Source: an uncultured Bacteroidales bacterium
Lineage (GTDB): Bacteria > Bacteroidota > Bacteroidia > Bacteroidales > UBA932
Length of the DNA stretch: 64,000 bases
Direction: 5' to 3'
Assembly (NCBI GenBank): GCA_944326225.1
Contig: CALVDI010000005.1
Span: 1-64,000 of the forward strand
In this document: positions 28,104-36,543 of the stretch, piece by piece
Position numbering within the stretch: the first letter of the stretch is position 1
How the letters are laid out: each line of letters begins with the position of its first letter
Notes under the pieces: generated by a model
Seen by the model: the letters and a program-made list of their open reading frames with translations, nothing else
Databases searched by the model: none
What the model was told of the DNA's origin: nothing
Translations under genes and position numbers: made by a program

Positions 28104-29216
28104 TTAACCGCGCTTGCGGTAGCTGAGGACGGCCCAGCCGATGATGACCACGAAGAAGGCCAGCAGGGGATAGACATACTGGAGGATGTCGCGGAAAGTG
28201 CTGCCCTTGAGGTATATCATGCTCATAATCTGAGCGAAATATGTAAACGGATCGAACATGGATATGACCCTGGCCCACTCGGGCATACTGCTGACAGGCG
28301 TGAAGATTCCGCTCATGAGGATGAACACGATGATGATGAAGAATATCATGAACATCGCCTGCTGCATGTTGCTGGAGTAGTTGGAAATGATGAGGCCCAG
28401 GCCCGAGATGCCGAATACAAACACCAGCGACAGGCCGTAGAGCAGCAGCACGCTGCCCTCGGGACGCAGGCCATAGAGCAGCCAGGCGACGAGCATCCCG
28501 ACACTCAGCACGATGATGCCGATAATCCAGTACGGTATCAGCTTGCCCACGATGAAGGTAATCTTGGGCACGGGCGTGACGTTGATCTGCTCGATGGTGC
28601 CGGCCTCCTTCTCACCCACTATGTTCATCGCCGGCAGGAACCCCGTAATCAAGGCCACCACCAGCATCACAAGAGCCGGGATCATGGGTATCTTGTAGTC
28701 CATCGTCGGGTTGAACCAATAGTACGAGTCCACGTCAATCCCCCCGGCAGGAAGCACCGACACGGCACCGCGCTCCAGGTTGATTTCCTCGGCGAAGTCC
28801 AGCACTATCATGTCCAGATACGAAGTGCCCAGACTGGCCTTGGTGCCGTTTACGGCATTGGCCTCAATCAGCAGCGACCCCTCACCCTCAGACACCAGGG
28901 CCTGCCCGAATCCATACGGAACTTCCAGTATGATGTCTGCATCCCCGAACTCTATCTGTTCCAGCGCATCCTCCGAACGCATGAACACTCCCGTAATGTC
29001 AAAATACTCCGTCGAGGCTATCTTCTCGGTCAGCAGACGGGACTGGTCCGAGCGGTCGTTGTCCACCACGGCCACGTTGACGTTCTTGATCTCCATCGTA
29101 GTGGCCCAGGGGAAGACCAGCATGACCAGCACGGGCAGGGCCACGACGATGAAGAGTATGAACGGATTCCTCGCCAGCTGCTTGAACTCTTTTTCTATGA
29201 GATATTTTATAATCAT
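28104..29216 (-). CDS. ABC-2 type transporter permease (YbhR/YhhJ family), second permease
   Basis: The 370-aa inner-membrane protein has an N-terminal membrane segment (FILFIVVALPVLVMLVFPW), a periplasmic domain of about 140 residues and five C-terminal segments, the ABC-2 pattern. The motif GEKEAGTIEQINVTPV is the typical cytoplasmic coupling region. It overlaps the first permease by 4 bp. With its partner and the two ATPases it should form a YbhFSR-like exporter core. It is the last gene of the operon. Confidence 0.88.
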   Translation of the reverse strand: MIIKYLIEKEFKQLARNPFILFIVVALPVLVMLVFPWATTMEIKNVNVAVVDNDRSDQSRLLTEKIASTEYFDITGVFMRSEDALEQIEFGDADIILEVPYGFGQALVSEGEGSLLIEANAVNGTKASLGTSYLDMIVLDFAEEINLERGAVSVLPAGGIDVDSYYWFNPTMDYKIPMIPALVMLVVALITGFLPAMNIVGEKEAGTIEQINVTPVPKITFIVGKLIPYWIIGIIVLSVGMLVAWLLYGLRPEGSVLLLYGLSLVFVFGISGLGLIISNYSSNMQQAMFMIFFIIIVFILMSGIFTPVSSMPEWARVISMFDPFTYFAQIMSMIYLKGSTFRDILQYVYPLLAFFVVIIGWAVLSYRKRG

Positions 29217-30361
29217 AGCCTGTCCTTGAATTTAATAACGCTCAGGCCCGTGAACAGAGTCAGGAAGCCGCACAGTATCAGCACCGCGTCCAGACAGTAA
29301 CGGATGCCCAGTCCCTGAATCATCATCATCTTTATGGCCTCTATATACCACTTGGCCGGCACCGTATAGGATATCCACTGCAATACTTTCGGCATACTCT
29401 CCACAGGGAACAGCATACCCGAGAGCAACATCGTCGGCAGCATCAGCACCATGCCGGAGATGAGTATCGCCACCTCCTGCTTGGACACCAGCGTCGATAT
29501 CAGGATACCTATGGACAGCGACACCAGGATAAAGAGCAGCGACACGAATATCACCCACAGCAGGCTGCCTGTAATCGGCACCTTGATCAGAAATACCGAC
29601 AGACAGAGCACCAGCAGCAGGATGAAGGCCGAGACCACGAAGTAGGGTATCGCCTTGGCCAGGATCACCGAGAACGGCTTGACCGGAGAGACCAGCAGCA
29701 CCTCCATCGTGCCCCTCTCCTTCTCGCGCACTATCGACACCGACGTCATCATGGCGCATATGAGCATAAGGATCATGCCCATCACTCCGGGGACGAAGTT
29801 GAACGCGCTCTTCATCTGCGGATTGTACATCATCCTGGTCGAGGTACTGATGCGCACGGGTGTCACGGCACTGCCGTCAGCCCGGTTCAGAGCGGCCTCC
29901 TGAGCCAGCTCTTTCTGGAAAGACGAGACTATGCTGCTGACATAGAACACGGCCATCGAGCCGATATTGGTATTGGAGCCGTCCACTATGACCTGTACAG
30001 AGCCGTCTCCGTCATGCACCGCACGGTGGTAGAAGTTGTCCTCGAAGACCAGCGCGATATCGGCCGTATTGTCCTGAAACGCCTTGAGTATCCCGTCCTC
30101 CCCGTCCAGAGATGACGTTACGGTAAAATACTCACTGGCATCTATCTGCGTGATAATCCGGGCTGTGGCCGCATCCTTCGACGGATCGTAGACAGCCACC
30201 TTCACGTCCTTGATCTCGGTGGAGAGCGCAAAGCCGAAGAGCACTATCATCACCACAGGCATCACGAGCAGCACCATCAGAGTCCTCGTATCCCTGAGAA
30301 TGTGGTTGAATTCCTTCCCCACAAACGACATGAACCGTTTAAAATCCCTCATCCGTCCCAT
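29213..30361 (-). CDS. ABC-2 type transporter permease (YbhS family), first permease
   Basis: The 382-aa product resembles the neighbouring permease, to which it must be an ancient duplicate: N-terminal segment TLMVLLVMPVVMIVLFGFAL, periplasmic domain, coupling motif REKERGTMEVLLVSPVKP and five further segments. An ATG three codons in (MRDFKRF) is an alternative start. It begins 4 bp after the upstream ATPase stop. Confidence 0.88.
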   Translation of the reverse strand: MGRMRDFKRFMSFVGKEFNHILRDTRTLMVLLVMPVVMIVLFGFALSTEIKDVKVAVYDPSKDAATARIITQIDASEYFTVTSSLDGEDGILKAFQDNTADIALVFEDNFYHRAVHDGDGSVQVIVDGSNTNIGSMAVFYVSSIVSSFQKELAQEAALNRADGSAVTPVRISTSTRMMYNPQMKSAFNFVPGVMGMILMLICAMMTSVSIVREKERGTMEVLLVSPVKPFSVILAKAIPYFVVSAFILLLVLCLSVFLIKVPITGSLLWVIFVSLLFILVSLSIGILISTLVSKQEVAILISGMVLMLPTMLLSGMLFPVESMPKVLQWISYTVPAKWYIEAIKMMMIQGLGIRYCLDAVLILCGFLTLFTGLSVIKFKDRL

Positions 30362-30365
30362 AGCG

Positions 30366-31181
30366 TCACTCCTCCCTTCTCGCCCTTCCGGCGAGCATTC
30401 TGAATACCTCGTCCATACCGGTGGCTCCGTACTCCCGCTTCAGCGCGGCCGGAGAGTCCAGAGCCTCTATCCGCCCGTCCACCATTATAGACACGCGGTC
30501 GCAGTACTCGGCCTCGTCCATATAGTGCGTGGTCACGAACACCGTAATGCCTCTTTCGGCGGCATCGTAAATCATCTCCCAGAAACCGCGGCGGGTAGCG
30601 GGATCCACTCCTCCGGTCGGTTCATCCAGGAACACCACTTTCGGCTCGTGGAATATCGCTACCGAGAACGCCAGCTTCTGCTTCCAGCCCAAAGGCAGGT
30701 CGCGCACCATCCTGTCCCGCTGTTCCATGAGGCCCAGTCTCTGCAGCAGCTCGTCCGTCTTCCTGGCGATGACCCCGTCACTGAGTCCGTATATACCTCC
30801 GAAAAGCCTTATATTTTCCCACACTTTAAGATCCTCGTACAGCGAGAATTTCTGGCTCATATAGCCGATGACCTTCTTGAGCCGCTTCACGTCCCTGCCG
30901 CGGTGCAGGTCATAGCCGGCCACCACCGCACGCCCCGACGTGGGCTTGCTCAGTCCGCACAGAATCTTCATGGCAGTGGTCTTGCCCGCACCGTTGGCCC
31001 CCAGAAATCCGAAGATCTCACCCTCCTTGACCGAGAACGAGATATGGTCCACCGCCGTAAAGTCCCCGAAGCACTTGGTCAGCCCCTCGGTACGGATGAC
31101 CTCGCCCTCCCTGAGAAAATGGTCCTCCTCCATTCCCAGAAGCTCACGGATGTATTTTCTTGTCTCCTCACCTCTTCTCAT
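30366..31181 (-). CDS. ABC transporter ATPase, second of two
   Basis: I start at the ATG at 31179-31181 (MRRGEETRKYIREL), which overlaps the previous stop as ATGA, giving 271 aa; a TTG 12 codons earlier also opens the frame. Walker A is GANGAGKTT, the signature reads DLPLGWKQKL in place of LSGGQ, Walker B is VVFLDEPTGGVDP and the H-loop VFVTTHYMDEAE. The unusual signature matches the C-terminal ATPase half of E. coli YbhF. An N-terminal stretch of about 30 residues precedes the domain. Confidence 0.9.
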   Translation of the reverse strand: MRRGEETRKYIRELLGMEEDHFLREGEVIRTEGLTKCFGDFTAVDHISFSVKEGEIFGFLGANGAGKTTAMKILCGLSKPTSGRAVVAGYDLHRGRDVKRLKKVIGYMSQKFSLYEDLKVWENIRLFGGIYGLSDGVIARKTDELLQRLGLMEQRDRMVRDLPLGWKQKLAFSVAIFHEPKVVFLDEPTGGVDPATRRGFWEMIYDAAERGITVFVTTHYMDEAEYCDRVSIMVDGRIEALDSPAALKREYGATGMDEVFRMLAGRARREE

Positions 31182-32110
31182 GACCTCTCCTCCAAAGTAT
31201 CCAGATACATGAAACAATCCTCCACACCGGGCTTGATGTGCCTGATGGTCAAGCCAGTGTGCCCCTTAGCATACAGGGCCGTATGGAGGAGGTCTATCTG
31301 AGCCTCCTCCGACAGGCCACTCTCCCTCAGCACCACATGATGGGTGTCTCCGAAGGCAAAGCAGCTGAAAACCTGCGGAATCTGCCGTATATCCCGCAGG
31401 AGGGACGGCATGTGCGGACCGTCCACAGCCAGAAGCGGAAGTGTGAATTTCGAGATAATCCCCGCCGGAGTATCAGTGTCCAGGAAACGGCCGTGCTCTA
31501 TCAGGGCGATACGGTCGCACAGGGTCGCCTCGTCCATATAAGGAGTGGATACCACTATCGAGAGTCCCTGCTGCTTCAGTCGGGTCAGCATCGTCCAGAA
31601 CTCCTTGCGGGACACCGGGTCCACACCGGTGGTCGGCTCATCAAGGAACAGCACCTCCGGCTTGTGGATCAAGGCACAGGACAGGGCCAGCTTCTGCTTC
31701 ATTCCTCCTGAGAGGGCTCCTGCCTTACGCTTCCTGAACGGCTCCAGATAAGAATAGATGTCCTTTACCAGATCGTAGTTCTCCTCCAGGGTAGTGCCGA
31801 AAAGCGTGGCGAAGAAACGGATGTTCTCCTCTACGCTAAGGTCCTGATAGAGTGAGAAACGGCCGGGCATATAGCCCACACGGCGGCGTATCTCATGATA
31901 GTCCCGCACCACATCCTGCCCGAGTACCCTCGCGCTTCCTCCGTCCGGGAGAATCAGGGTGGTCAGTATGCGGAATATCGAAGTCTTGCCCGCACCGTCA
32001 GGTCCGATGATGCCGAATATCTCCCCTGCGTCCACACGGAACGACACCCCGCGGAGAGCCTCGTTGCTTCCGTACCGCTTGATGAGATTATCGGCCTCGA
32101 CACTATACAT
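31178..32110 (-). CDS. ABC transporter ATPase, first of two
   Basis: The 310-aa product has Walker A GPDGAGKTS, the signature ALSGGMKQKLALSCALI, Walker B VLFLDEPTTGVDP and H-loop VVSTPYMDEA, where Pro replaces the usual His. GPDGAGKTS and STPYMDEA are the marks of the N-terminal half of E. coli YbhF. So YbhF is one fused protein in E. coli and two overlapping genes here. About 80 residues follow the ATPase domain. Confidence 0.9.
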   Translation of the reverse strand: MYSVEADNLIKRYGSNEALRGVSFRVDAGEIFGIIGPDGAGKTSIFRILTTLILPDGGSARVLGQDVVRDYHEIRRRVGYMPGRFSLYQDLSVEENIRFFATLFGTTLEENYDLVKDIYSYLEPFRKRKAGALSGGMKQKLALSCALIHKPEVLFLDEPTTGVDPVSRKEFWTMLTRLKQQGLSIVVSTPYMDEATLCDRIALIEHGRFLDTDTPAGIISKFTLPLLAVDGPHMPSLLRDIRQIPQVFSCFAFGDTHHVVLRESGLSEEAQIDLLHTALYAKGHTGLTIRHIKPGVEDCFMYLDTLEERS

Positions 32111-32121
32111 GACCGGTCCGG

Positions 32122-33039
32122 TTAGAACTTAATATCTCCGTACATGCCCGTCTTGACGTATCCGTCATTGACGAACGAGACTTTTATGGCGTAGACCAGA
32201 TTGGCCCGCTCGTCCCTGGTCTGGATGGTCTTCGGAGTGAATTCGGACTGGTCGGATATCCAGGACACAGTCCCCTCGTACTCCCTGACGCCCTTCTCGC
32301 CGGAATCGGCGAAGACCCTGACTTTCTGACCCAGCCGCACCTGTGTGAGCTGCGAGGCGGTAATATAGGCCCTCAGGTACATGGATCTCAGATCAGCCAC
32401 CTTGAAAAGAGGCTTGCCCGCAGCCGTCAGCTCTCCGGCCTCGGCATACTTGACCAGCACGGTACCGTCTATGGGAGAGGCTATCCGGCAGCGCCTGAGA
32501 GACTCGTCCACCTGGGCAATCTGTGCCCTGTAGGAAGCGGCCTCAGCCTCGGCCACAGCATTGTTCTGGGCGATATCGGCCTCCGTAGCCGCCAGTTGAG
32601 TCTCAAGCAGCCTGATGGACGAGTTGATGTCGTCGAGCTGCTTGGTGTTGGCGGCGTCGGCCTCGATAAGATTGCTCACGCGCCCGGCTTCCTTCCTGTT
32701 CACCTCTATCTGCTCCTTGATGTAGGCCGTCTGGGTGGCGGCATCACGCTTCCGGCTCAGGGCCGCATCGACTCCGGCCTCAAGCTGCCGCTTCTGCAGG
32801 TAAAGCTGCACGGTATCCACCAGACCGCAGACCTGACCGGCCGCAAGCATTCCGCCCTCATAGACCTCCAGCGACATGATGCGTCCCGACGCCTCCGCCG
32901 ACACCGTCACTTCCGTAGCCTCGAATGTTCCCGAGGCGTCATTGCCCCCTTCCGCATCCTTGCACGATGCCGTAAGTCCCAGTGCCAGAGCCGACACCGG
33001 TACGATATATATCCATTTGCACATTGTTCTCATATTCAT
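32122..33039 (-). CDS. HlyD/EmrA-type periplasmic adaptor lipoprotein (YbhG-like)
   Basis: A 305-aa adaptor that links the inner-membrane ABC exporter to the TolC channel. Signal peptide with a Cys at LGLTASC suggests lipid anchoring. A biotinyl-lipoyl-like half motif (SAEASGRIMSLEVYEGGML) is followed by a coiled-coil hairpin (residues about 75-180) and the second half (IASPIDGTVLVKYAEAGEL). It lies 5 bp after the TolC gene stop. Confidence 0.88.
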   Translation of the reverse strand: MNMRTMCKWIYIVPVSALALGLTASCKDAEGGNDASGTFEATEVTVSAEASGRIMSLEVYEGGMLAAGQVCGLVDTVQLYLQKRQLEAGVDAALSRKRDAATQTAYIKEQIEVNRKEAGRVSNLIEADAANTKQLDDINSSIRLLETQLAATEADIAQNNAVAEAEAASYRAQIAQVDESLRRCRIASPIDGTVLVKYAEAGELTAAGKPLFKVADLRSMYLRAYITASQLTQVRLGQKVRVFADSGEKGVREYEGTVSWISDQSEFTPKTIQTRDERANLVYAIKVSFVNDGYVKTGMYGDIKF

Positions 33040-33044
33040 TGTAT

Positions 33045-34451
33045 TTAACTGTTTTTTATAGTCTTAAGCTCATATATGGCCTTCATCATCTCCACCTGGT
33101 GCATGATCAGCTGCCTGCGGGCCATGTTCTCCTTATTAATCTCGGAGACCAGATCCGAGGCATTCTTGGTACCGTTCTCCACGGCCGCCTCGGTGGACTT
33201 GCGGATATTCTCCCGCAGCTCCACTATCCTCTCGTCATCCTCCACTGTCTTGAAATAACGCCGTATCTCGGCCACCTGCTCCTGCACCTGAAGATTGGTG
33301 TTGAACAGGAAGGTCTCGCGCACCGTATTGACCTGCTCCTTGGAGTAACCCACTATCTTCTTGCCGTAACCCAGGCTGTACAGCTTGCTGATATTCCACA
33401 CCATACGGATACCGCCGATGGCAAAGGGCTGGAAACTGTTGTCCATCATATTGAGTCCGGGCCGTCCGTAACCGCCTCTGACAAACAGGCTGAACTGAGG
33501 CAGGCCTCCCGCCGTCCAGTAGTCCAGCTGGGTGTCTATCTCCAGCTCCTGAGCCCTGTACAGCTCCAGCTCCGGCCTGCGTATCTCGGCATCTATCAAA
33601 GCCGCCAGCATAGCCTCCATGTCCATCCCCTCCGGCACCGGCATCACCAGCTGCCGGCTGTCGTCTATCCTGACTCCCGTCATCAGGGTCAGAACCCTCA
33701 GATAGGCCTCCAGCATGGATGCCAGGCTCTCCCGGTTCTGCTCCTGGGTGATGCGCTCGACCTCTATCAGGTCCAGGTCGGAGAGATTGGCCACACCGTT
33801 GGCGATGCAGCTCTCTATGCGCTTATGCTCCCTCTGCAGCTCCTCCATCATGATATCCACCTGCCGGATCTGCTGGTCCAGGTACAATATGCCGAAATAC
33901 AGGTCGTTGACCTTCTCCCGCAGCGAATACATGTTGATCTCCTGCTCGGCCATGTCCACATCGGCCTTAGCCCTGATGTTGGCCCGGTTGGCCGCTATCA
34001 TGCCTCCGTCCCAGAGCACCTGCGAGAGTTCGATGACAGCCGCATACTGGTCCTTGCTGAAAGTAGGCATGTCTATACCGTAGGGACTCAGGTCAAACGG
34101 AAACTGCAGCACGTCAGTCTGCCAGGATGCGGATCCCTGCAGGGATATCTGGGGGAAATAATTCATATAGGCGTTCTTCAGGGTAAACTCCTCCGTCAAG
34201 TCCAGCAGACCGTACCGCCTGACCAGAGGATAATTCTCCTCCACCAGAGCGTAGCATCTCTCTATAGTGTAGACAGAGTCTCCGTCCACCGCAGCTCCCC
34301 GCAGAGTATCGGACACGGCTGCATCCTGAACTTCCGCATACTGCTGCGTCTGCGGAGAGACCCGGTACTGTGCGGACACCGGCAACGTACCTGCCGCCAG
34401 CACCGCCGCCGACAAAGCGGTCATCACATACTTTCCGATATAAGCCTTCAT
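33045..34451 (-). CDS. TolC-family outer-membrane efflux protein (exporter 1)
   Basis: A 468-aa product with a signal peptide ending near TLPVSAQ, followed by the two repeated TolC halves rich in coiled coil (NRANIRAKADVDMAEQEI; MARRQLIMHQVEMM). TolC trimers form the exit duct through the outer membrane. The start overlaps the tetR stop by 4 bp, and the adaptor follows by 5 bp, so channel, adaptor and pump come from one transcript. Confidence 0.88.
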   Translation of the reverse strand: MKAYIGKYVMTALSAAVLAAGTLPVSAQYRVSPQTQQYAEVQDAAVSDTLRGAAVDGDSVYTIERCYALVEENYPLVRRYGLLDLTEEFTLKNAYMNYFPQISLQGSASWQTDVLQFPFDLSPYGIDMPTFSKDQYAAVIELSQVLWDGGMIAANRANIRAKADVDMAEQEINMYSLREKVNDLYFGILYLDQQIRQVDIMMEELQREHKRIESCIANGVANLSDLDLIEVERITQEQNRESLASMLEAYLRVLTLMTGVRIDDSRQLVMPVPEGMDMEAMLAALIDAEIRRPELELYRAQELEIDTQLDYWTAGGLPQFSLFVRGGYGRPGLNMMDNSFQPFAIGGIRMVWNISKLYSLGYGKKIVGYSKEQVNTVRETFLFNTNLQVQEQVAEIRRYFKTVEDDERIVELRENIRKSTEAAVENGTKNASDLVSEINKENMARRQLIMHQVEMMKAIYELKTIKNS

Positions 34452-35083
34452 GGTCTCAGTCCTCCTATCAGGGTTTTAAGTATCTCCTGCCTGCGCTGCT
34501 CTATGAACTCATCCCTGTTGGCATCAGTGACAAAGCCCATCTCCTCCAGAAAAGGCAGGACTATGAAAAATGTCACCACAAGGGAAAACATGTTCAGGGT
34601 GATGTCCATCGTCCCGACAGGACGGATACGGCCGCCTTCCACCTCGGCGGCAATCATCGTTTCCAGACGGGAGGTCGCCTCCGCGCAGAGACTGACTATA
34701 TTGTCCTTGAGGCTGAACCGCTGATCCGGATTGATGATGAACTCGCTCAGGAACACAAAGGGCAGCCTCCGGTTGGCGGCCATCAGGTCAAACAGTCTGG
34801 AAGTCCTGACCGCGACGATCTCCTCGAACGGAAGATTCTCGTCCTCCTTCCGGACTATGCAGTCGATGAAAAGATGGAACTTGCCCTCGAAGATCTTCGA
34901 GAAGAGGTTCTCCTTCGTCCTGAAATAATAATGTACCAGCGCCTGGGTGCAGCCGGCCTCACGGGCAATCTCCGTCATGCTGGTCAGATTGTACCCCTTG
35001 TTGAGAAACAGTCTCTCCGCACACGCGAGTATCCGCTCCTCCATGCTGCCGTCACCGCCGGCCTTGTCTTCCTTTTCTTTCAT
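34448..35083 (-). CDS. TetR-family repressor of the exporter operon
   Basis: The 211-aa product has an N-terminal TetR helix-turn-helix (ERILACAERLFLNKGYNLTS, then EIAREAGCTQALVHYYFRTKENLF, in part) and a ligand-binding C-terminal region. It is the first gene of the seven-gene operon and so probably represses it, as CecR does for E. coli ybhGFSR. A palindrome just downstream of the putative -7 box (35102-35118) is a candidate binding site and could also affect the divergent MATE gene. Confidence 0.9.
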   Translation of the reverse strand: MKEKEDKAGGDGSMEERILACAERLFLNKGYNLTSMTEIAREAGCTQALVHYYFRTKENLFSKIFEGKFHLFIDCIVRKEDENLPFEEIVAVRTSRLFDLMAANRRLPFVFLSEFIINPDQRFSLKDNIVSLCAEATSRLETMIAAEVEGGRIRPVGTMDITLNMFSLVVTFFIVLPFLEEMGFVTDANRDEFIEQRRQEILKTLIGGLRP

Positions 35084-35101
35084 CGCGTATTTAATAAGCA
35101 G

Positions 35102-35118
35102 TTAAATATCATATTAAA
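35102..35118. promoter_or_regulatory. Candidate TetR operator
   Basis: A 17-bp imperfect palindrome, TTTAATAT-G-ATATTTAA on the minus strand with one mismatched pair. It begins just after the tetR -7 box and so would cover the transcription start. Palindromes at this place are usual for autoregulated TetR genes. The AT-rich context means chance cannot be excluded. Confidence 0.45.
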
Positions 35119-35120
35119 TG

Positions 35121-35128
35121 CAAATATA
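35121..35128 (-). promoter_or_regulatory. Probable -7 element of the tetR-exporter operon
   Basis: Minus-strand TATATTTG fits TAnnTTTG, 38 bp before the tetR ATG. Confidence 0.45.
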
Positions 35129-35160
35129 ATACCATTTCCGTTTCCTAAGGGAATTTTTAG

Positions 35161-35168
35161 TACTTTTG
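35161..35168 (+). promoter_or_regulatory. Probable -7 element of the MATE gene
   Basis: TACTTTTG fits TAnnTTTG and lies 28 bp before the ATG at 35197. No clear -33 TTTG. Confidence 0.45.
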
Positions 35169-35196
35169 CCGCCCGTTTTTCAAAAAAGGACACAAT

Positions 35197-36543
35197 ATGA
35201 CTCTACAGGAATATATACCTTTTTATAAAAGGAATCTGAAAGTGGCGTTTCCAGTGATGATCACCCAGGCCGGACAGGTGCTGGTGCAGCTGGCGGACAA
35301 CATCATGGTGGGGCATCTGGGAGCGGCCGAGCTGGCCGGAGTCTCCTTCGCCAACGCCATCATCATGATCGGGCTGGTCTTCACCATAGGCTTCACTCAG
35401 GGTGTGACCCCGGTGATAGGACAGCACTTCGGAAAGGGAGACGGACGGGCCGTAGCCTCGGCTCTCTGCAATTCCGCCGTACTCAACACCGTAATGGCAG
35501 TCGTACTTACCGGCATCATGCTGACAGTGGGAGCCTTCATGGACCGCATGGGCCAGGACCCGGAGGTGCTCGCCCACGCCAAGGACTACTACTTCATCAT
35601 CGTGGCCGGATTCATCCCGATGATCGCCTTCTTCAACGTCCGCTTCTTCTCCGAGGGCATCGGCAACACCCGCAACGAGATGTGGATCACCATAGGCACC
35701 AATCTGATCAACATCTTCCTCAACTGGGTGCTCATATACGGCAACCTCGGAGCACCTAGGCTCGGAGTGGCCGGCGCGGCCTGGGCCACACTCATCTCCA
35801 GAGTACTGGGAGCCATAGCCTTTCTCTTCATCCTGTTCAGAGTGGAGGAATACCGTAAATTCGTCCGCCTCACCCCGCGCAGACCCATACATCTGTCGGA
35901 GATATACCGCCAGCTGAAGATGTCCATCCCGGTATCCCTGCAGAACCTGCTGGAAGTAACCGCTTTCAGTTTCGCGGCCATCATGGTGGGCTGGATGGGG
36001 AAATACGAACTGGCCGCTCATCAGATTGCTCAGAACCTCAGTTCGCTGTCATTCATGATCACCACAGGCATCGGCTCGGCGGCCACCATCCGCGTATCGC
36101 ACCAGTTCGGGGCGGGACGCCGCAGGGACGCGTTCCACGCCGGCGTGGCCGCAGTCCACATGGCCATGGCGATAATGGTGTTTTTCGGCATCCTGTTCAT
36201 ATCCCTGCACCGGCTCATACCGTATATGTACACCGATGACACCGCCGTAATCCCGATAGCGGGGAAACTGATCATCATACTGGCCCTCTACCAGATCTTC
36301 GATGCCATACAGCTGGCCAGCCGGTCCTCACTGCTGGGACTCAAGGACATCAACATACCGACCGTATTCTCGGCCATATCCTATTACGCAATCTGCCTGC
36401 CCTGCGCCTATCTGCTCGGGTTCACCTTCGGTCTGGGTCCTGAGGGAGTCTGGATCGGGCTGCTGCTCGGTCTCGCGGCTGCGGCCCTGATGTTCTGCAC
36501 CAGGTTCGTCCGCATCAGCAAAAGATATATCGCTACAGAGTAA
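35197..36543 (+). CDS. MATE-family multidrug/Na+ efflux transporter
   Basis: The 448-aa product has twelve hydrophobic segments and the two pseudo-symmetric MatE halves. QAGQVLVQLADNIMVGHLGA at residue about 27 is the family start; GFTQGVTPVIGQHFGKGD and ATIRVSHQFGAGR mark the loop after the second and eighth segments. It belongs to the NorM/DinF superfamily; the substrate cannot be told. It is divergent from the TetR-controlled exporter with 113 bp between, so it may share its regulator. The 3' end overlaps the convergent WG-repeat gene by 11 bp. Confidence 0.93.
   Translation: MTLQEYIPFYKRNLKVAFPVMITQAGQVLVQLADNIMVGHLGAAELAGVSFANAIIMIGLVFTIGFTQGVTPVIGQHFGKGDGRAVASALCNSAVLNTVMAVVLTGIMLTVGAFMDRMGQDPEVLAHAKDYYFIIVAGFIPMIAFFNVRFFSEGIGNTRNEMWITIGTNLINIFLNWVLIYGNLGAPRLGVAGAAWATLISRVLGAIAFLFILFRVEEYRKFVRLTPRRPIHLSEIYRQLKMSIPVSLQNLLEVTAFSFAAIMVGWMGKYELAAHQIAQNLSSLSFMITTGIGSAATIRVSHQFGAGRRRDAFHAGVAAVHMAMAIMVFFGILFISLHRLIPYMYTDDTAVIPIAGKLIIILALYQIFDAIQLASRSSLLGLKDINIPTVFSAISYYAICLPCAYLLGFTFGLGPEGVWIGLLLGLAAAALMFCTRFVRISKRYIATE

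Noticed and set aside
28057..28278. 74-codon N-terminal extension of the second BACON lipoprotein
   Set aside because: It reads into the ABC permease gene in another frame; the signal peptide begins at 28056.
32982..34724. Open plus-strand frame of 580 codons
   Set aside because: It lies fully opposite the TolC, adaptor and tetR genes, has low-complexity His/Leu/Gln-rich composition and no homology that I recognise; a shadow of high-GC coding DNA.
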